64,000 nt of DNA, taken from Devosia sp. Root635 (GTDB taxonomy: Bacteria > Pseudomonadota > Alphaproteobacteria > Rhizobiales > Devosiaceae). Made by a program: the position numbers and the translations under genes. This document shows, one piece after another, positions 10,865 to 20,100 of this stretch (positions within the stretch are counted from its first letter, which is position 1; every line of letters begins with the position of its first letter). The notes beneath the pieces were generated by a model. It was not told where the DNA came from. It searched no databases and saw nothing but the letters and a program-made list of their open reading frames with translations. Location: NCBI RefSeq assembly GCF_001427605.1, contig NZ_LMGZ01000020.1, positions 24,056-88,055 of the forward strand, written 5' to 3'.

Positions 10865-11478
10865 TGACCACCTATCATTCCTTCGACCCGGCCCTGGGCC
10901 ACGGCCTGCCACACGATCCGATAAAGGCCATCGTCGCGCCGCGGCCCATCGGCTGGATTTCCTCGCTGGATAGCGCGGGCATAGCCAATCTGGCGCCCTA
11001 CAGCTATTTCAACATCTTCAGCCACAGGCCACCCATCCTCATCTTCGGCAGCGAAGGCCGCAAGGACACGGTGCGCAATATCGAAGCGACCCGCGAATTC
11101 GTCTTCAACCTGGCGACGCGCGACCTGGCCGAAGCCGTCAACCAGACCTCGGCGCCCCATCCGCCCCATATCGATGAATTCGTGCTGGCGGGCCTCGACA
11201 GGACGCCATCGACAAAGGTCGCGCCGCCGCGGGTTGCCGGGGTGGCCGCGGCCATGGAATGCCGGCTGGTGCAGGTGCAGCAGCTCACCGACGCAGACGG
11301 CGCGCCGGTCGATACCCATCTGGTCATCGGGCAGGTGGTGCAGGTTCACATCAATCAGTCCTGCCTGGTCGATGGCCTGTTCGATATCACCCGCGCCCGG
11401 ACCATCGCCCGCTGCGGCTATCGCGGCGACTATGTCGAGGCCGGCGAGACATTTGAAATGCTGCGGCCGGGACGCTAG
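10864..11478 (+). CDS. Flavin reductase family protein (DIM6/NtaB type)
   Basis: About 204 residues with the FMN-binding split-barrel fold: the conserved opening HGLPHDPIKAIVAPRPIGWI, then NLAPYSYFN and a central GRKDT segment. Such proteins bind FMN and either supply reduced flavin to a partner monooxygenase or act alone. The start is ambiguous. ATG at 10864 overlaps the lyase stop by one base, while ATG at 10852 would add four residues and has a GGAGG too close to be ideal. No two-component monooxygenase is found in the window, so the partner is either elsewhere or not needed. It is part of the importer-lyase operon. Confidence 0.85.
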   Translation: MTTYHSFDPALGHGLPHDPIKAIVAPRPIGWISSLDSAGIANLAPYSYFNIFSHRPPILIFGSEGRKDTVRNIEATREFVFNLATRDLAEAVNQTSAPHPPHIDEFVLAGLDRTPSTKVAPPRVAGVAAAMECRLVQVQQLTDADGAPVDTHLVIGQVVQVHINQSCLVDGLFDITRARTIARCGYRGDYVEAGETFEMLRPGR

Positions 11479-11506
11479 GACTGCAACGGTCTGCGGGAGG
11501 TGCCCG

Positions 11507-12433
11507 GTGAATTTGCGCTCGCTCAGGATTTTCCGCCGGGTGGTGACGACAGGGTCGCTCGCCCAGGCCTCGCTTGACCTCAATATATCGCCCTCGGCCG
11601 CCAGCCGCCTGCTGTCGCTGCTCGAATCCGAGCTCAAGCTCACCCTGTTCTCCCGCTCCAAGCGCCGGCTCGAACTGACCGAGGAAGGCGACCGCTTCTA
11701 CCGGCAGACCGAGCATATCCTGCGCGGCCTCGACGAGATGGAGCTTATCGCCGCCGAAATCCGCGCCCAGACCAATGAACTGCTGAGCCTGGTGACGGCG
11801 GCGCCGCTGGCCATGGGACTGATCTCGCCCTCGCTGGCGCTCATGCAGCAGCGCGACGCGGCCTTTGAATGCGTCATCAATGTCGAGACGCGGTTCGATC
11901 TTGAAAGCAAGGTCGCCGCGCGCGCCTACAATGTCGGCGTGATCTCGCTGCCGATCGAGAATGGCATTCTCGATCTCACCATCGAGCCTTTCCTCGAAAC
12001 GCGCCTCGGCGTGCTGATGCGAACCGACCACCCGCTGGCCGGGCACGCCGAAATTACCATCGACGAGCTGGCCAGGCACCCCATCGTGGCACTGACCAAG
12101 GGGCAGCGCTGGCGCGAACGCCTGGACGACATCTTCTCGGCTTCCGGCCTCATGCCCGAAATCCACCTCGAAACGACGTCGACTCCGGTGGTCAAGAGCC
12201 TCGTCCGCGACGGCGCCGGCCTGACGGTGGTGGATTGCATCTGCGGCCGCATCGCCGATGACGAACCGCTGTTGCTCAAACCCCTGGCCATCGAAAAGTG
12301 GATCACCTACGCCACGATCCATCCCAATGGCCCCCGGCCGGCCCGCAGCGGCCAGTTCATCGAGGCCATGCGCGATTTCATCCGCGCCGAGACCGGCCGC
12401 CGTCAGGCCGGCGCCATGCTGCGCCTGATCTAG
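11507..12433 (+). CDS. LysR-family transcriptional regulator
   Basis: 308-residue regulator. The N-terminal winged helix-turn-helix is at about residues 1-60, with LRSLRIFRRVVTTGSLAQAS and SPSAASRLLSLLE, followed by a type 2 periplasmic-binding-like effector domain. The start is GTG at 11507 with GGGAGG six bases upstream; the longer upstream frame is the flavin reductase shadow. It is transcribed in the same direction just 28 nt after the flavin reductase, so it is probably part of the same transcript rather than divergent, which is less usual for LysR. It may respond to the substrate or product of the lyase. Its stop shares a CTAG with the convergent lacI gene. Confidence 0.9.
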   Translation: MNLRSLRIFRRVVTTGSLAQASLDLNISPSAASRLLSLLESELKLTLFSRSKRRLELTEEGDRFYRQTEHILRGLDEMELIAAEIRAQTNELLSLVTAAPLAMGLISPSLALMQQRDAAFECVINVETRFDLESKVAARAYNVGVISLPIENGILDLTIEPFLETRLGVLMRTDHPLAGHAEITIDELARHPIVALTKGQRWRERLDDIFSASGLMPEIHLETTSTPVVKSLVRDGAGLTVVDCICGRIADDEPLLLKPLAIEKWITYATIHPNGPRPARSGQFIEAMRDFIRAETGRRQAGAMLRLI

Positions 12434-13467
12434 CTGCGCCAGTGCGGCTGTGGTTCGGCCATGGTCTGCAGGCTTTCCGCCTCGGCACCCTCGATCCGCT
12501 TCATCAGCAGCCGGGTGAGTTCGGTGCCAGCGGCAAACACATCCTCGCGGATGCTGTCGAGATCGGGGAACAGCGTGGGCAGGATGCCCGAGGTCTGCTT
12601 GTAGATCAGGTGCAGGTCCCGCCCCACCACCAGCCCGCTCTCCTGCAATCCACCGACCAGCGCGATGGTACGCATCTCGCTGTCGCAGATAATGCCGTCC
12701 GGCCGCTGGGTCTCCGCCGCCAGGTCGAGCCCGATCTTGCGCATTTCGGCCGGCGTCAGCCCCTGCGTGCCTTCGAGAATGCGGGCCTCGATGCCGGCGC
12801 GCGCCGTCGCCCGGTGAAAGGCGGTGACGATGTTGTGGTAGTTGGTGGTGCTGTCGTCGCCGATCACCAGCATAACCTGCTTGCAGCCCTTGCTGGCCAG
12901 CCGTTCCACGGCCAGGGCAGCAAATACCTCGGAATGGAAGTCGTGATAGGGGTGCGGCGTATAGAATTCGGTGCGGCCGTGGCTGACAAAGGGAAAATCC
13001 GCATCGATCATCATCTGCACGCGCCGGTCGCGCGGGCCGGTATGGGTAATGACGACGCCGTCGGCCGTGCGGTTGTCGAGAATGTAGCGGATCGTGTCGG
13101 CGCTGAGATTGCGCTCGAATTCGGGAATGACCGTCAGGTGATAGCGCGTGCCCCTGATGGCATGGCCGATGCCCTGGATCATCTGCCGGGCGAAATCGAT
13201 CGAATCTTCGGCGCCGTCGAGCACCAGCGCGATGACATTGGTCTTGCCGGTGCGCAGGCGCACGCCGGCGCGGTCGGGAATATAGCCCAGCGCCTTGGCC
13301 GCCTCGGCCACCTTGTCGCGGGTCTCCTGCTTCAGCGTGGTGCCGCCGCGCAGTGACAGCGACACCGTGGACAGGCTCAGCCCCGTCACCTCCGCGATGG
13401 TGCGCAGGGTAACCCGCTGGCTTCCCGCCCCCCTGCCATTGCCGCCCGATATGGTCTTGCTGCTCAT
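12430..13467 (-). CDS. LacI-family transcriptional regulator (mannoside operon)
   Basis: 345-residue repressor. The helix-turn-helix lies at about residues 18-40 (LRTIAEVTGLSLSTVSLSL), then the hinge (LGYIPDRAGVRLRTGKT) and a sugar-binding core of periplasmic-binding type. The ATG at 13467 has AGGA just upstream; a GTG at 13485 would give a slightly longer form. It is divergent from the binding protein, permease and alpha-mannosidase genes, and three LacI-like operator sequences lie between them, so it probably controls both directions. The inducer is presumably a mannose-containing sugar, inferred from the linked GH38 enzyme. Confidence 0.9.
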   Translation of the reverse strand: MSSKTISGGNGRGAGSQRVTLRTIAEVTGLSLSTVSLSLRGGTTLKQETRDKVAEAAKALGYIPDRAGVRLRTGKTNVIALVLDGAEDSIDFARQMIQGIGHAIRGTRYHLTVIPEFERNLSADTIRYILDNRTADGVVITHTGPRDRRVQMMIDADFPFVSHGRTEFYTPHPYHDFHSEVFAALAVERLASKGCKQVMLVIGDDSTTNYHNIVTAFHRATARAGIEARILEGTQGLTPAEMRKIGLDLAAETQRPDGIICDSEMRTIALVGGLQESGLVVGRDLHLIYKQTSGILPTLFPDLDSIREDVFAAGTELTRLLMKRIEGAEAESLQTMAEPQPHWRS

Positions 13468-13529
13468 GCGTCCTGCTTCCCCCACCCGTTTCTACACCGG
13501 TCGGCACGGAAACCAAACAGGCCAAATTT

Positions 13530-13572
13530 TGCAACGATACATAGCACCCATTAATCCTTTTGAAACGATTTA
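13530..13572. promoter_or_regulatory. Two LacI-type operator-like sites near the lacI gene
   Basis: TGCAACGATACA (13530-13541) and TGAAACGATTTA (13561-13572) share the pattern TGNAACGAT, spaced 31 nt start to start, about three helical turns. They resemble the perfect site at 13648. LacI regulators typically bind such CG-centred palindromes. They sit 60-105 nt upstream of the lacI start codon, so autoregulation is plausible. Confidence 0.55.
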
Positions 13573-13647
13573 AGATCGCCAATACGCTGATAAATAACAT
13601 GAAAATTTGCATAATGTCACGATAGCTGCCGCAATACGATTCAGAAT

Positions 13648-13659
13648 TGCAACGTTGCA
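13648..13659. promoter_or_regulatory. Perfect palindromic LacI-type operator
   Basis: TGCAACGTTGCA is a perfect 12-bp palindrome with a central CG, the usual form of a LacI-family operator. It lies about 90 nt upstream of the binding-protein start and at the expected promoter position of the mannoside operon. Two degenerate copies lie upstream at 13530 and 13561, so looping or cooperative binding is possible. Confidence 0.65.
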
Positions 13660-13751
13660 TAACATGTGTTTATCTCGGGCCGCGTTTCGGATGAGGGTTC
13701 CGGCGCAAGGCTGCCCGACCAGAGGCAGCGCGAGCAGCAGAGGAGGAGTTG

Positions 13752-15068
13752 ATGCTCAAACGAGGTTTTCTGACCACCGTGGCCGCCGTGTCGCTCGTGG
13801 CCGCCGCCGCGATCCCCGCAAGGGCTGAAGTGTCGATCATGTATATCGAAGCCTTCGGCTCGCTGATCGAGTCGGGCATTGCCGATTTCGAGGCCGAGAC
13901 CGGCGAGACCGTCAACGCCATCAAGCTGCCCGGCCAGGGCTATGACCAGCGCATCGCGCTCGACCTGGCGGCCGGCACCGCCGCCGACGTGAGCCTGGTC
14001 GACAGCTTCATGGTCAGCGAATTGGCCGCCGCGGGGTATCTGGCTCCGCTGGGCGAACTCGCCGCCGGCTGGGATCAGTTCCAGTACTACCTGCCCGGCC
14101 TGCTCGAAGTGGCCTCCTATCAGGGCGAGGTCTACGCCCTGCCCACCGATACTGACGTCCGCATGCTGTGGTATGATCTCTCCAATTTCGAGAAGGCCGG
14201 CATTGCCACGCCATGGCAGCCCAAGACCTGGGCCGATATTCTCGACGCCGCCACCAAGCTCAAGGAAGCGGGCGTCCAATACCCCTTCCAGTTGCCCGCT
14301 GGCATCAAGCAGGGTGAAGCGACCACCATGCAGGGCTTCTACATGGCCCTGCTGGGCGCCGACGTTCCGGATGGCGATCGCAATCGCCTGCTCAAGCGCG
14401 ATACCAACCAGTGGATCGGCGACAGCCCGGCGCTTCGTCGCGTCTTCGACCTCTACCACCAGGTCTATGTGGAGCAGGAGCTGAACCCGGCCGATCTCAA
14501 CTACGCCACCGATATCGGCGCCGCGGTGCGCCAGGCCCTTGCCGACGACAAGCTGGGCATCCTGGCCTCCGGTTCATGGGAAGATGCGTGCCTGTGGGAT
14601 TGCAACAATCCTCCCAGCCGTGCGGACCGCGATGCGCAGGTCGCCTGGACGCCGTTCCCTGGCTCTGGCGAGCCGGGCGCCATGACCACGACCAACATTT
14701 CCGGTGGCTGGACCCTGGGCGTCAATGCCAATGCCGCCGACAAGGACATGGCGTTCAAGCTGATCACCACCATCTTCGATGAAGCCAACTTCAAGGAATG
14801 GACTCTGGCCAATCATCGCATGGCCGTGCGGACCGATATTTCGGACAGCGCCGAATATACCGCCGATCCATTCCTGGCCGAGGCGACCAAGCTCGCCGCC
14901 ACGACGACGGGCCGCGACACCATTCCCGGCTATCAGACCGTCTCGGCCCTCGTGCAGCAGGCCACGTCCGACCTGCTCGATGGCGCCAGCGTCGATGAGG
15001 TCGCCCAGAGCTATCACGATGCCCTGGTCGATGAATTCGGCGAAGAGAATGTCATCACCTACGAATAA
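13752..15068 (+). CDS. Sugar ABC transporter substrate-binding protein (SBP family 1)
   Basis: 438-residue periplasmic protein. The signal peptide covers about residues 1-26 and ends in PARA. The mature part resembles MalE/UgpB-type family 1 binding proteins (GFYMALLGADVP, a NISGGWTLGVNA motif near the middle-C half). A strong AGGAGGAG ribosome site is 4-11 nt before the ATG at 13752. First gene of a unit with two permeases, an alpha-mannosidase and an ATPase, and divergent from a LacI regulator. Probable ligand: a mannose-containing oligosaccharide, inferred from the GH38 enzyme. Confidence 0.92.
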   Translation: MLKRGFLTTVAAVSLVAAAAIPARAEVSIMYIEAFGSLIESGIADFEAETGETVNAIKLPGQGYDQRIALDLAAGTAADVSLVDSFMVSELAAAGYLAPLGELAAGWDQFQYYLPGLLEVASYQGEVYALPTDTDVRMLWYDLSNFEKAGIATPWQPKTWADILDAATKLKEAGVQYPFQLPAGIKQGEATTMQGFYMALLGADVPDGDRNRLLKRDTNQWIGDSPALRRVFDLYHQVYVEQELNPADLNYATDIGAAVRQALADDKLGILASGSWEDACLWDCNNPPSRADRDAQVAWTPFPGSGEPGAMTTTNISGGWTLGVNANAADKDMAFKLITTIFDEANFKEWTLANHRMAVRTDISDSAEYTADPFLAEATKLAATTTGRDTIPGYQTVSALVQQATSDLLDGASVDEVAQSYHDALVDEFGEENVITYE

Positions 15069-15088
15069 CTTCGAGCCGTCCCGAAGGG

Positions 15089-15113
15089 CAGATCGCTCCA
15101 GTGGAGCGATCTG
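15089..15113 (+). promoter_or_regulatory. Stem-loop after the sugar-binding protein gene
   Basis: Perfect 11-bp stem (CAGATCGCTCC with GGAGCGATCTG) around a 3-nt loop, 20 nt past the stop codon. There is no T run, so it is more likely an mRNA 3'-end stabiliser or processing site than a full terminator. It separates the highly expressed binding-protein message from the permease genes 300 nt downstream. Confidence 0.65.
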
Positions 15114-15231
15114 AGGCAAGAAGGCCATGAGAGCCATGCTCGAATGGCACCTCCCGACGCGGCGGCGCCCACTGTCCTCCGGGTGCCGCCGTGACGGGGC
15201 GTGGTCGTTGTAGATGTATGAGTTTGCGCCC

Positions 15232-15391
15232 CCCTCCCCCTTGAGGGGAGGGTAGCGTCGCCAGGCCCGAAGGGCCGTGGCAGAGCTGGGGTGGGGGTGG
15301 ACTTGCGGGCCGCTGAACGACCCCCTCCCTCAATCCCTCCCCGGGGCAGGAACGAAGCGCTTGACTGAATACCCTTCCCCGCAAGGGGAGG
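15232..15391. repeat. Intergenic TIR element, copy A
   Basis: This fills much of the 347-nt gap between the binding protein and the first permease. It starts with CCTCCCCCTTGAGGGGAGGG and ends with the related inverted arm CCCTTCCCCGCAAGGGGAGG. The interior carries the module GGTAGCGTCG...GGGCCGTGGCAGAGCTGGGG, also seen in copies D, E and F. It has no coding capacity. It interrupts an operon, so it is probably transcribed and would fold into strong hairpins. Confidence 0.75.
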
Positions 15392-15415
15392 AACGGCACT
15401 GAGCGAGAATAGCCC

Positions 15416-16306
15416 ATGAAAAACCAGGCCAATCCCTGGCTCACCAGCAATCTGTTCGTCCTCGGCCTGGGGCTTTTGCCGGCCGCCATACTCATCGGCG
15501 CGCTGCTCTATTTCACGGCCTGGGCCTTCGCCTTCAGCTTTACCGATCTGGCGCTTGTGGGCCGCAAGTCGGTGGAATGGAGCTGGGTCGGCCTGCAGAA
15601 TTTCGAACGGCTGTTCACCCGCCGCGGCTTCCTCGAATCCCTCTGGACCACGGTTATTTTCGTCTTCTTCTCGGCCATTGTCGGCCAGTCGGTGCTGGGT
15701 TTCCTGCTGGCGGCCTTGCTGCGCGGAACACAATCCAGCATTCGCAGCGTGGTCGAGGTCTGCATCATGCTGGGCTGGCTGCTGCCCGATATCGTGGCGG
15801 CCTTTCTGTGGTCGGCCACCACCAGCCAGACCGGGCTGATCAACCAGCTCATCATCGTGCCGCTGGGCTTTCCCCCGATCAATTTCATCAACGAATATGC
15901 CCTGCCGATCGTCACCATCGCCAATATCTGGAAGGGCACGGCCTGGTCCTACCTGCTGTTCTCGGCGGCGCTGGATTCGGTATCGCGTGAAGTGGTCGAG
16001 GCGGCCAAGGTCGATGGGGCGACCCCATTCCAGCGCATCTGGCTGGTGCAGCTGCCGATCATCAGGCCGCATATCGCCACCAATATGCTGTTCATCACCA
16101 TCTGGACCTTCACCTATTTCCCGCTGATTTTCGCCATGACCGGTGGCGGCCCGGGCGGCCAGACCCAGGTGCTGGCGGTGTTCCTCTACAATCAGAGCTT
16201 TTCGCGCGGCAATCTTGGCTTCGGCAGCGCCATTTCGGTGGCCATGCTGCTCATTGTCGGCCTGTTGTCGCTGGTCTATCTGCGCATGCTGCGGGAGCCG
16301 AAATAA
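15416..16306 (+). CDS. Carbohydrate ABC transporter permease (MalF type)
   Basis: 296-residue inner-membrane protein. The first membrane segment is at about residues 18-42, and the coupling loop reads VVEAAKVDGATPFQRIWLVQLP at about 190-212, with the EAA...G spacing of CUT1 permeases. First permease of the mannoside importer. Its stop overlaps the ATG of the next permease by one base. The 347-nt gap upstream contains a repeat element and a stem-loop but no gene. Confidence 0.92.
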   Translation: MKNQANPWLTSNLFVLGLGLLPAAILIGALLYFTAWAFAFSFTDLALVGRKSVEWSWVGLQNFERLFTRRGFLESLWTTVIFVFFSAIVGQSVLGFLLAALLRGTQSSIRSVVEVCIMLGWLLPDIVAAFLWSATTSQTGLINQLIIVPLGFPPINFINEYALPIVTIANIWKGTAWSYLLFSAALDSVSREVVEAAKVDGATPFQRIWLVQLPIIRPHIATNMLFITIWTFTYFPLIFAMTGGGPGGQTQVLAVFLYNQSFSRGNLGFGSAISVAMLLIVGLLSLVYLRMLREPK

Positions 16307-17118
16307 TGGAATCCACCGGCCCGTCGCGCACCACAGCCATTGCCCTGGCCTTCATGGCCGTCATCTGGATCAGCCCGTTTTCCTGGCTCTTCCTCAATGC
16401 CTTCAACCCGCTCTCTACCGGGCAACTGGAAATTCCGCGCGCCGTCGGGCTCGACAATTTCGCGCTGGCGGTCAGCGGCAATGCCGGACGGCAATTCATC
16501 AATTCCATGCTGATCGCTGCCGGCACGGCGACACTCAGTGTCATTGTCGGCATTTCGGCGGCCTATCCGCTGTCGCGGCTGCGTATTCCCGGCCGCAATG
16601 CCTTCCTCTGGACGCTGGTGCTGCTGCGCATGCTGCCTTCGGCCGGCGTGCTGGTGCCGCTTTATTTCGCCGCGCAGCGCTCGGGCCTGCTCAACCAGCT
16701 CGGCGTCATCATCGCGCTGACCGTGCTCAACCTGCCGTTTACCTTGCTGCTGCTGAAGAATTTCTTCGACACCGTGCCGATCGAGCTTGAGGAGGCGGCC
16801 TATGTCGAAGGCGCGAGCCTGCTTCAGATCATCACGAAGATCGTGCTGCCCATGTCGCGGGCCGGCATCGCCGTGGTCTGGTTCTACAGCTTTACCGGTG
16901 CCTGGAACGAGTTCCTGCTGCCGCTGATCTTCGCCCGCGTGCAGGATGCCTTTCCCATGTCGGTCGGGCTTTACGCGGCCTTCGGCCAGCAGGGCGCCAT
17001 CAATTACGGGTTCCTCACGGCCTTTTCCATTATCTACGCTGCGCCGGCGGTCGGCGTGTATTTCTTGTTACGGCGCAACATGAACACAGGGTTCGCCGGT
17101 GTCGGAGTCAAAGGATGA
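16306..17118 (+). CDS. Carbohydrate ABC transporter permease (MalG type)
   Basis: 270-residue membrane protein pairing with the permease just upstream. It has a short cytoplasmic N-terminus, a membrane segment at about residues 10-28, and a coupling loop ELEEAAYVEGASLLQIITKI at about 160-180. Both ends overlap neighbouring genes (ATG overlap at 16306, ATGA overlap with the mannosidase at 17115), so permeases and hydrolase are translated together. Confidence 0.93.
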   Translation: MESTGPSRTTAIALAFMAVIWISPFSWLFLNAFNPLSTGQLEIPRAVGLDNFALAVSGNAGRQFINSMLIAAGTATLSVIVGISAAYPLSRLRIPGRNAFLWTLVLLRMLPSAGVLVPLYFAAQRSGLLNQLGVIIALTVLNLPFTLLLLKNFFDTVPIELEEAAYVEGASLLQIITKIVLPMSRAGIAVVWFYSFTGAWNEFLLPLIFARVQDAFPMSVGLYAAFGQQGAINYGFLTAFSIIYAAPAVGVYFLLRRNMNTGFAGVGVKG

Positions 17119-20100
17119 CCTATTCCAACCCCCTTTCGTCCAAACTGGGCCTGCTGGACGATGACCTCAAGATGGAAGGGAAACTCCTGCGGCTCTGCGC
17201 CGACCTGGAGAAGAAAATCCTGACGCCCATCGCCGATGCGCCGTTCCAGTGGCATGTGCTGCGCGCCGATACGACCACGGCGGCGGCCCTCGCCGATGAC
17301 TGGCGCACCTGGGAAGAGTTCGGCCCTCATTCGGTCTGGGCCAAGAAGCAGGGCCATACCTGGTTTGCCGCCGAAGTCGACGTGCCCGAGGCGGCAGCGG
17401 GCCAGACGCTGGTGCTCAAATTCACCAGCCAGTGGCAGGACCGGCCGGGCTCCACCGACCCGCAATGCCTCGCCTATCTCGACGGCAAGATCGCTCAGGC
17501 GCTGGATGGCAACCACACCGAGTTGGTCATCGAGCGCAAAGCCAAGCCGGGCAGCAAGCATGTCCTGCTGGTCAATGCCTTCACTTTCTTCGACCGGCCT
17601 TTGGTCGGCTTCACGGTGGAGTTCTTCGTGCGCAACGAGAGGGCCGAAAAGCTCTATTACGACTTGCAGACCCCATTGGACGTCGCTATCCGCCTGCACC
17701 AGTCCGATCCGCGCCGCCATGCCATCCTCGCCATAGTGGACCGCGCGTTGCGCGCGCTGGACCGACGCGGCGGCCATAGCGAGGCCTTCGCCGCCTCGCT
17801 GGGCGCTGCCGAGAAGATAGCAACGGAAATCTACAAGCTGGTCGATACCGAGAACCAGCCGCAGATCACGGCCGTCGGCTCGACCCATCTCGATGTGGGC
17901 TGGCTGTGGCGCGTCATGCATACGCGCGACAAGACCGGCCGCTCCTTCGCCACGGTGCTCAACCTGATGGAGGAGTACCCCGAATTTGTCTTCATGTATA
18001 ACCAGTCGGTGCTCTTCGACTTCCTGAAGAAGGACTATCCGGAGCTGTGGGACCGCCTCGTCGCGCGGGTGAAATCCGGCCAGTTCGAGATAGAAGGCGC
18101 CATGTGGGTGGAGCCCGACGTCAACATCGTCTCGGGAGAAAGCCTCGTCCGCCAGATCATGCGCGGCCGGCGTTTCCATCTCGAGCATTTCGGCGTCGAT
18201 CCCAAGACGGTCTGGCTGCCCGACACCTTCGGCTATTCGGCCAACCTGCCGCAGGTGATGGACAAATCCGGCCTCAAATATTTCGTCACGTCCAAGCTGA
18301 GCTGGAACGATACCGACCGTTTCCCCTATGACAGTTTCCACTGGCGCGGCATCGACGGCACCGTTACCAAGGCCCAGCTCATCACGGCCCAGCGGCTCGA
18401 AAGCGAGCAGATTTTTACCACCTATAATGGCGATCTTTCGGTCAGCGAGACCATGGGCGCCTGGAAGCGCTACGAGCCCAAGGCGGTGCATGATGAAGTC
18501 GTCATGTCCTATGGTTATGGCGATGGCGGCGGCGGCCCGACCCGAGCCATGATCGAGCGCGGCATCCGCCTTGAACGCGGCATTCCCGGCGCCCCCCGCG
18601 TCAAGCTCGAAGGCATCGTTCCCTTCCTCGACCGTCTCGGCAAGGCGATGGACGCCAGGGGCAACCGCTTCCCCACATGGAATGGTGAGCTTTACCTGCA
18701 ATATCATCGTGGCACGCTGACCTCGGTGGCCAAGAACAAGGCCAACAACCGTCGCGCCGAGCGGCTGCTGCGCGAGCTGGAATTCCTCGGCGCCATGGCG
18801 TTGACCCAGTCTGGCGCGCCGTATCCGGCGGACACGCTCGCCGAGTTCTGGGAACTGGTCCTCATCAACCAGTTCCACGATATCCTGCCCGGCACCTCGA
18901 TCCCCGAGGTCTATGTCGACAGCGACAACGAGTATGGCCAGATCTTCTCGACGCTCGGTTCGCAGAACGGTCCCTGGCATTCTGCCGCCCAGGCCTTCGC
19001 CAAACCGGGGGCCGATCAGCTCCGCCTGTTCAACTTCACCGGCCAGACACGAGCGGGACTCGTGCAGCTCGCAGGAAAAGCGCAGGAAACCGCAGAGCTT
19101 GCCGGTGCCTCGCTGGCGACCAGTTCAGGGGTCGCGCCAATCCAGAAGCTGGTGTCCGCCGATGGGTCCGTCAGCTTCGCCGCCCCGGTATCCGACATGT
19201 CTCCCCTCGGCTGGACCGGGGGACAAGTTGTCGCCGGCGGCGCCGTCAACAGCACGTCGAGCCTCTCGGTTTCCGAAAAGCACCTCGAAAACGAGCTGCT
19301 GAAAATCACCTTCGACAAGGCGGGCGAAATCACCTCGGTCTTCGACAAGACGCGCCATCGCGAGACTCTGGCGGCGGGCGAAAAAGCCAATCGGCTCATC
19401 GCCTACGAAGACAAGCCAATGAACTGGGACGCCTGGGATATCGACCGATATTTCGAGGAACAGTTCTGGCCGCTGGCTGATGGCAAAGCCTTGATAGCAG
19501 TAGTAGAAACCGGCCCGCATCGTGCGGCCATCCGCATCGAGCGGAGTTACCAGGCCTCGAAAGTCGTGCAGGTCATCTCGCTGGCATCAGGCGCGCGGCA
19601 GGTGGAATTCGATACCTTTATCGACTGGCAGGAGCGCCAGACGGTGCTCAAGGCGCAGTTCCCCTTCGACCTCAACACCTCGGAAATCCGTGCGGAAATC
19701 CAGTTCGGTCATGTCAAGCGTCCGACCCATCGCAACACCAGTTGGGACAAGGCCCGCTTCGAGGCCTCGATGCATCGCTGGGTAGACCTGAGCGAATCCG
19801 ACTTCGGGGTCGCCCTGCTCAATGATTGCAAGTATGCCTATGATTGCCTTGAGCAATCGGTGCGGCTGACCCTGGTGCGCGGCTCGACTTTCCCCAGCCC
19901 CGATGCCGACCTGGGCGAGCATCGCCTGCGCTATGCGCTCTTCGTGCATGACGGAGTGGCCGACCTCGCCGACGTGCATCGCGCCGCCGAGCGCTTCAAC
20001 AATCCGGTGGCCGTGATTGGCTCGCTCAAGCATGCGAGCAGTCCGGCCGCGGAATTCGCCAGCTTCAGCTTTGCCAGCGCCGACCAGTCCAACGTGACGC

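Noticed and set aside
12298..13356. Long open frame antisense to the LacI gene
   Set aside because: Shadow frame of a convincing LacI protein; common in GC-rich DNA. The same holds for other long antisense frames, for example opposite ABC, pcc and pckA genes.
15069..15415. A small gene in the gap after the sugar-binding protein
   Set aside because: Open frames there cross the repeat element and hairpin and have no ribosome site or recognisable product.
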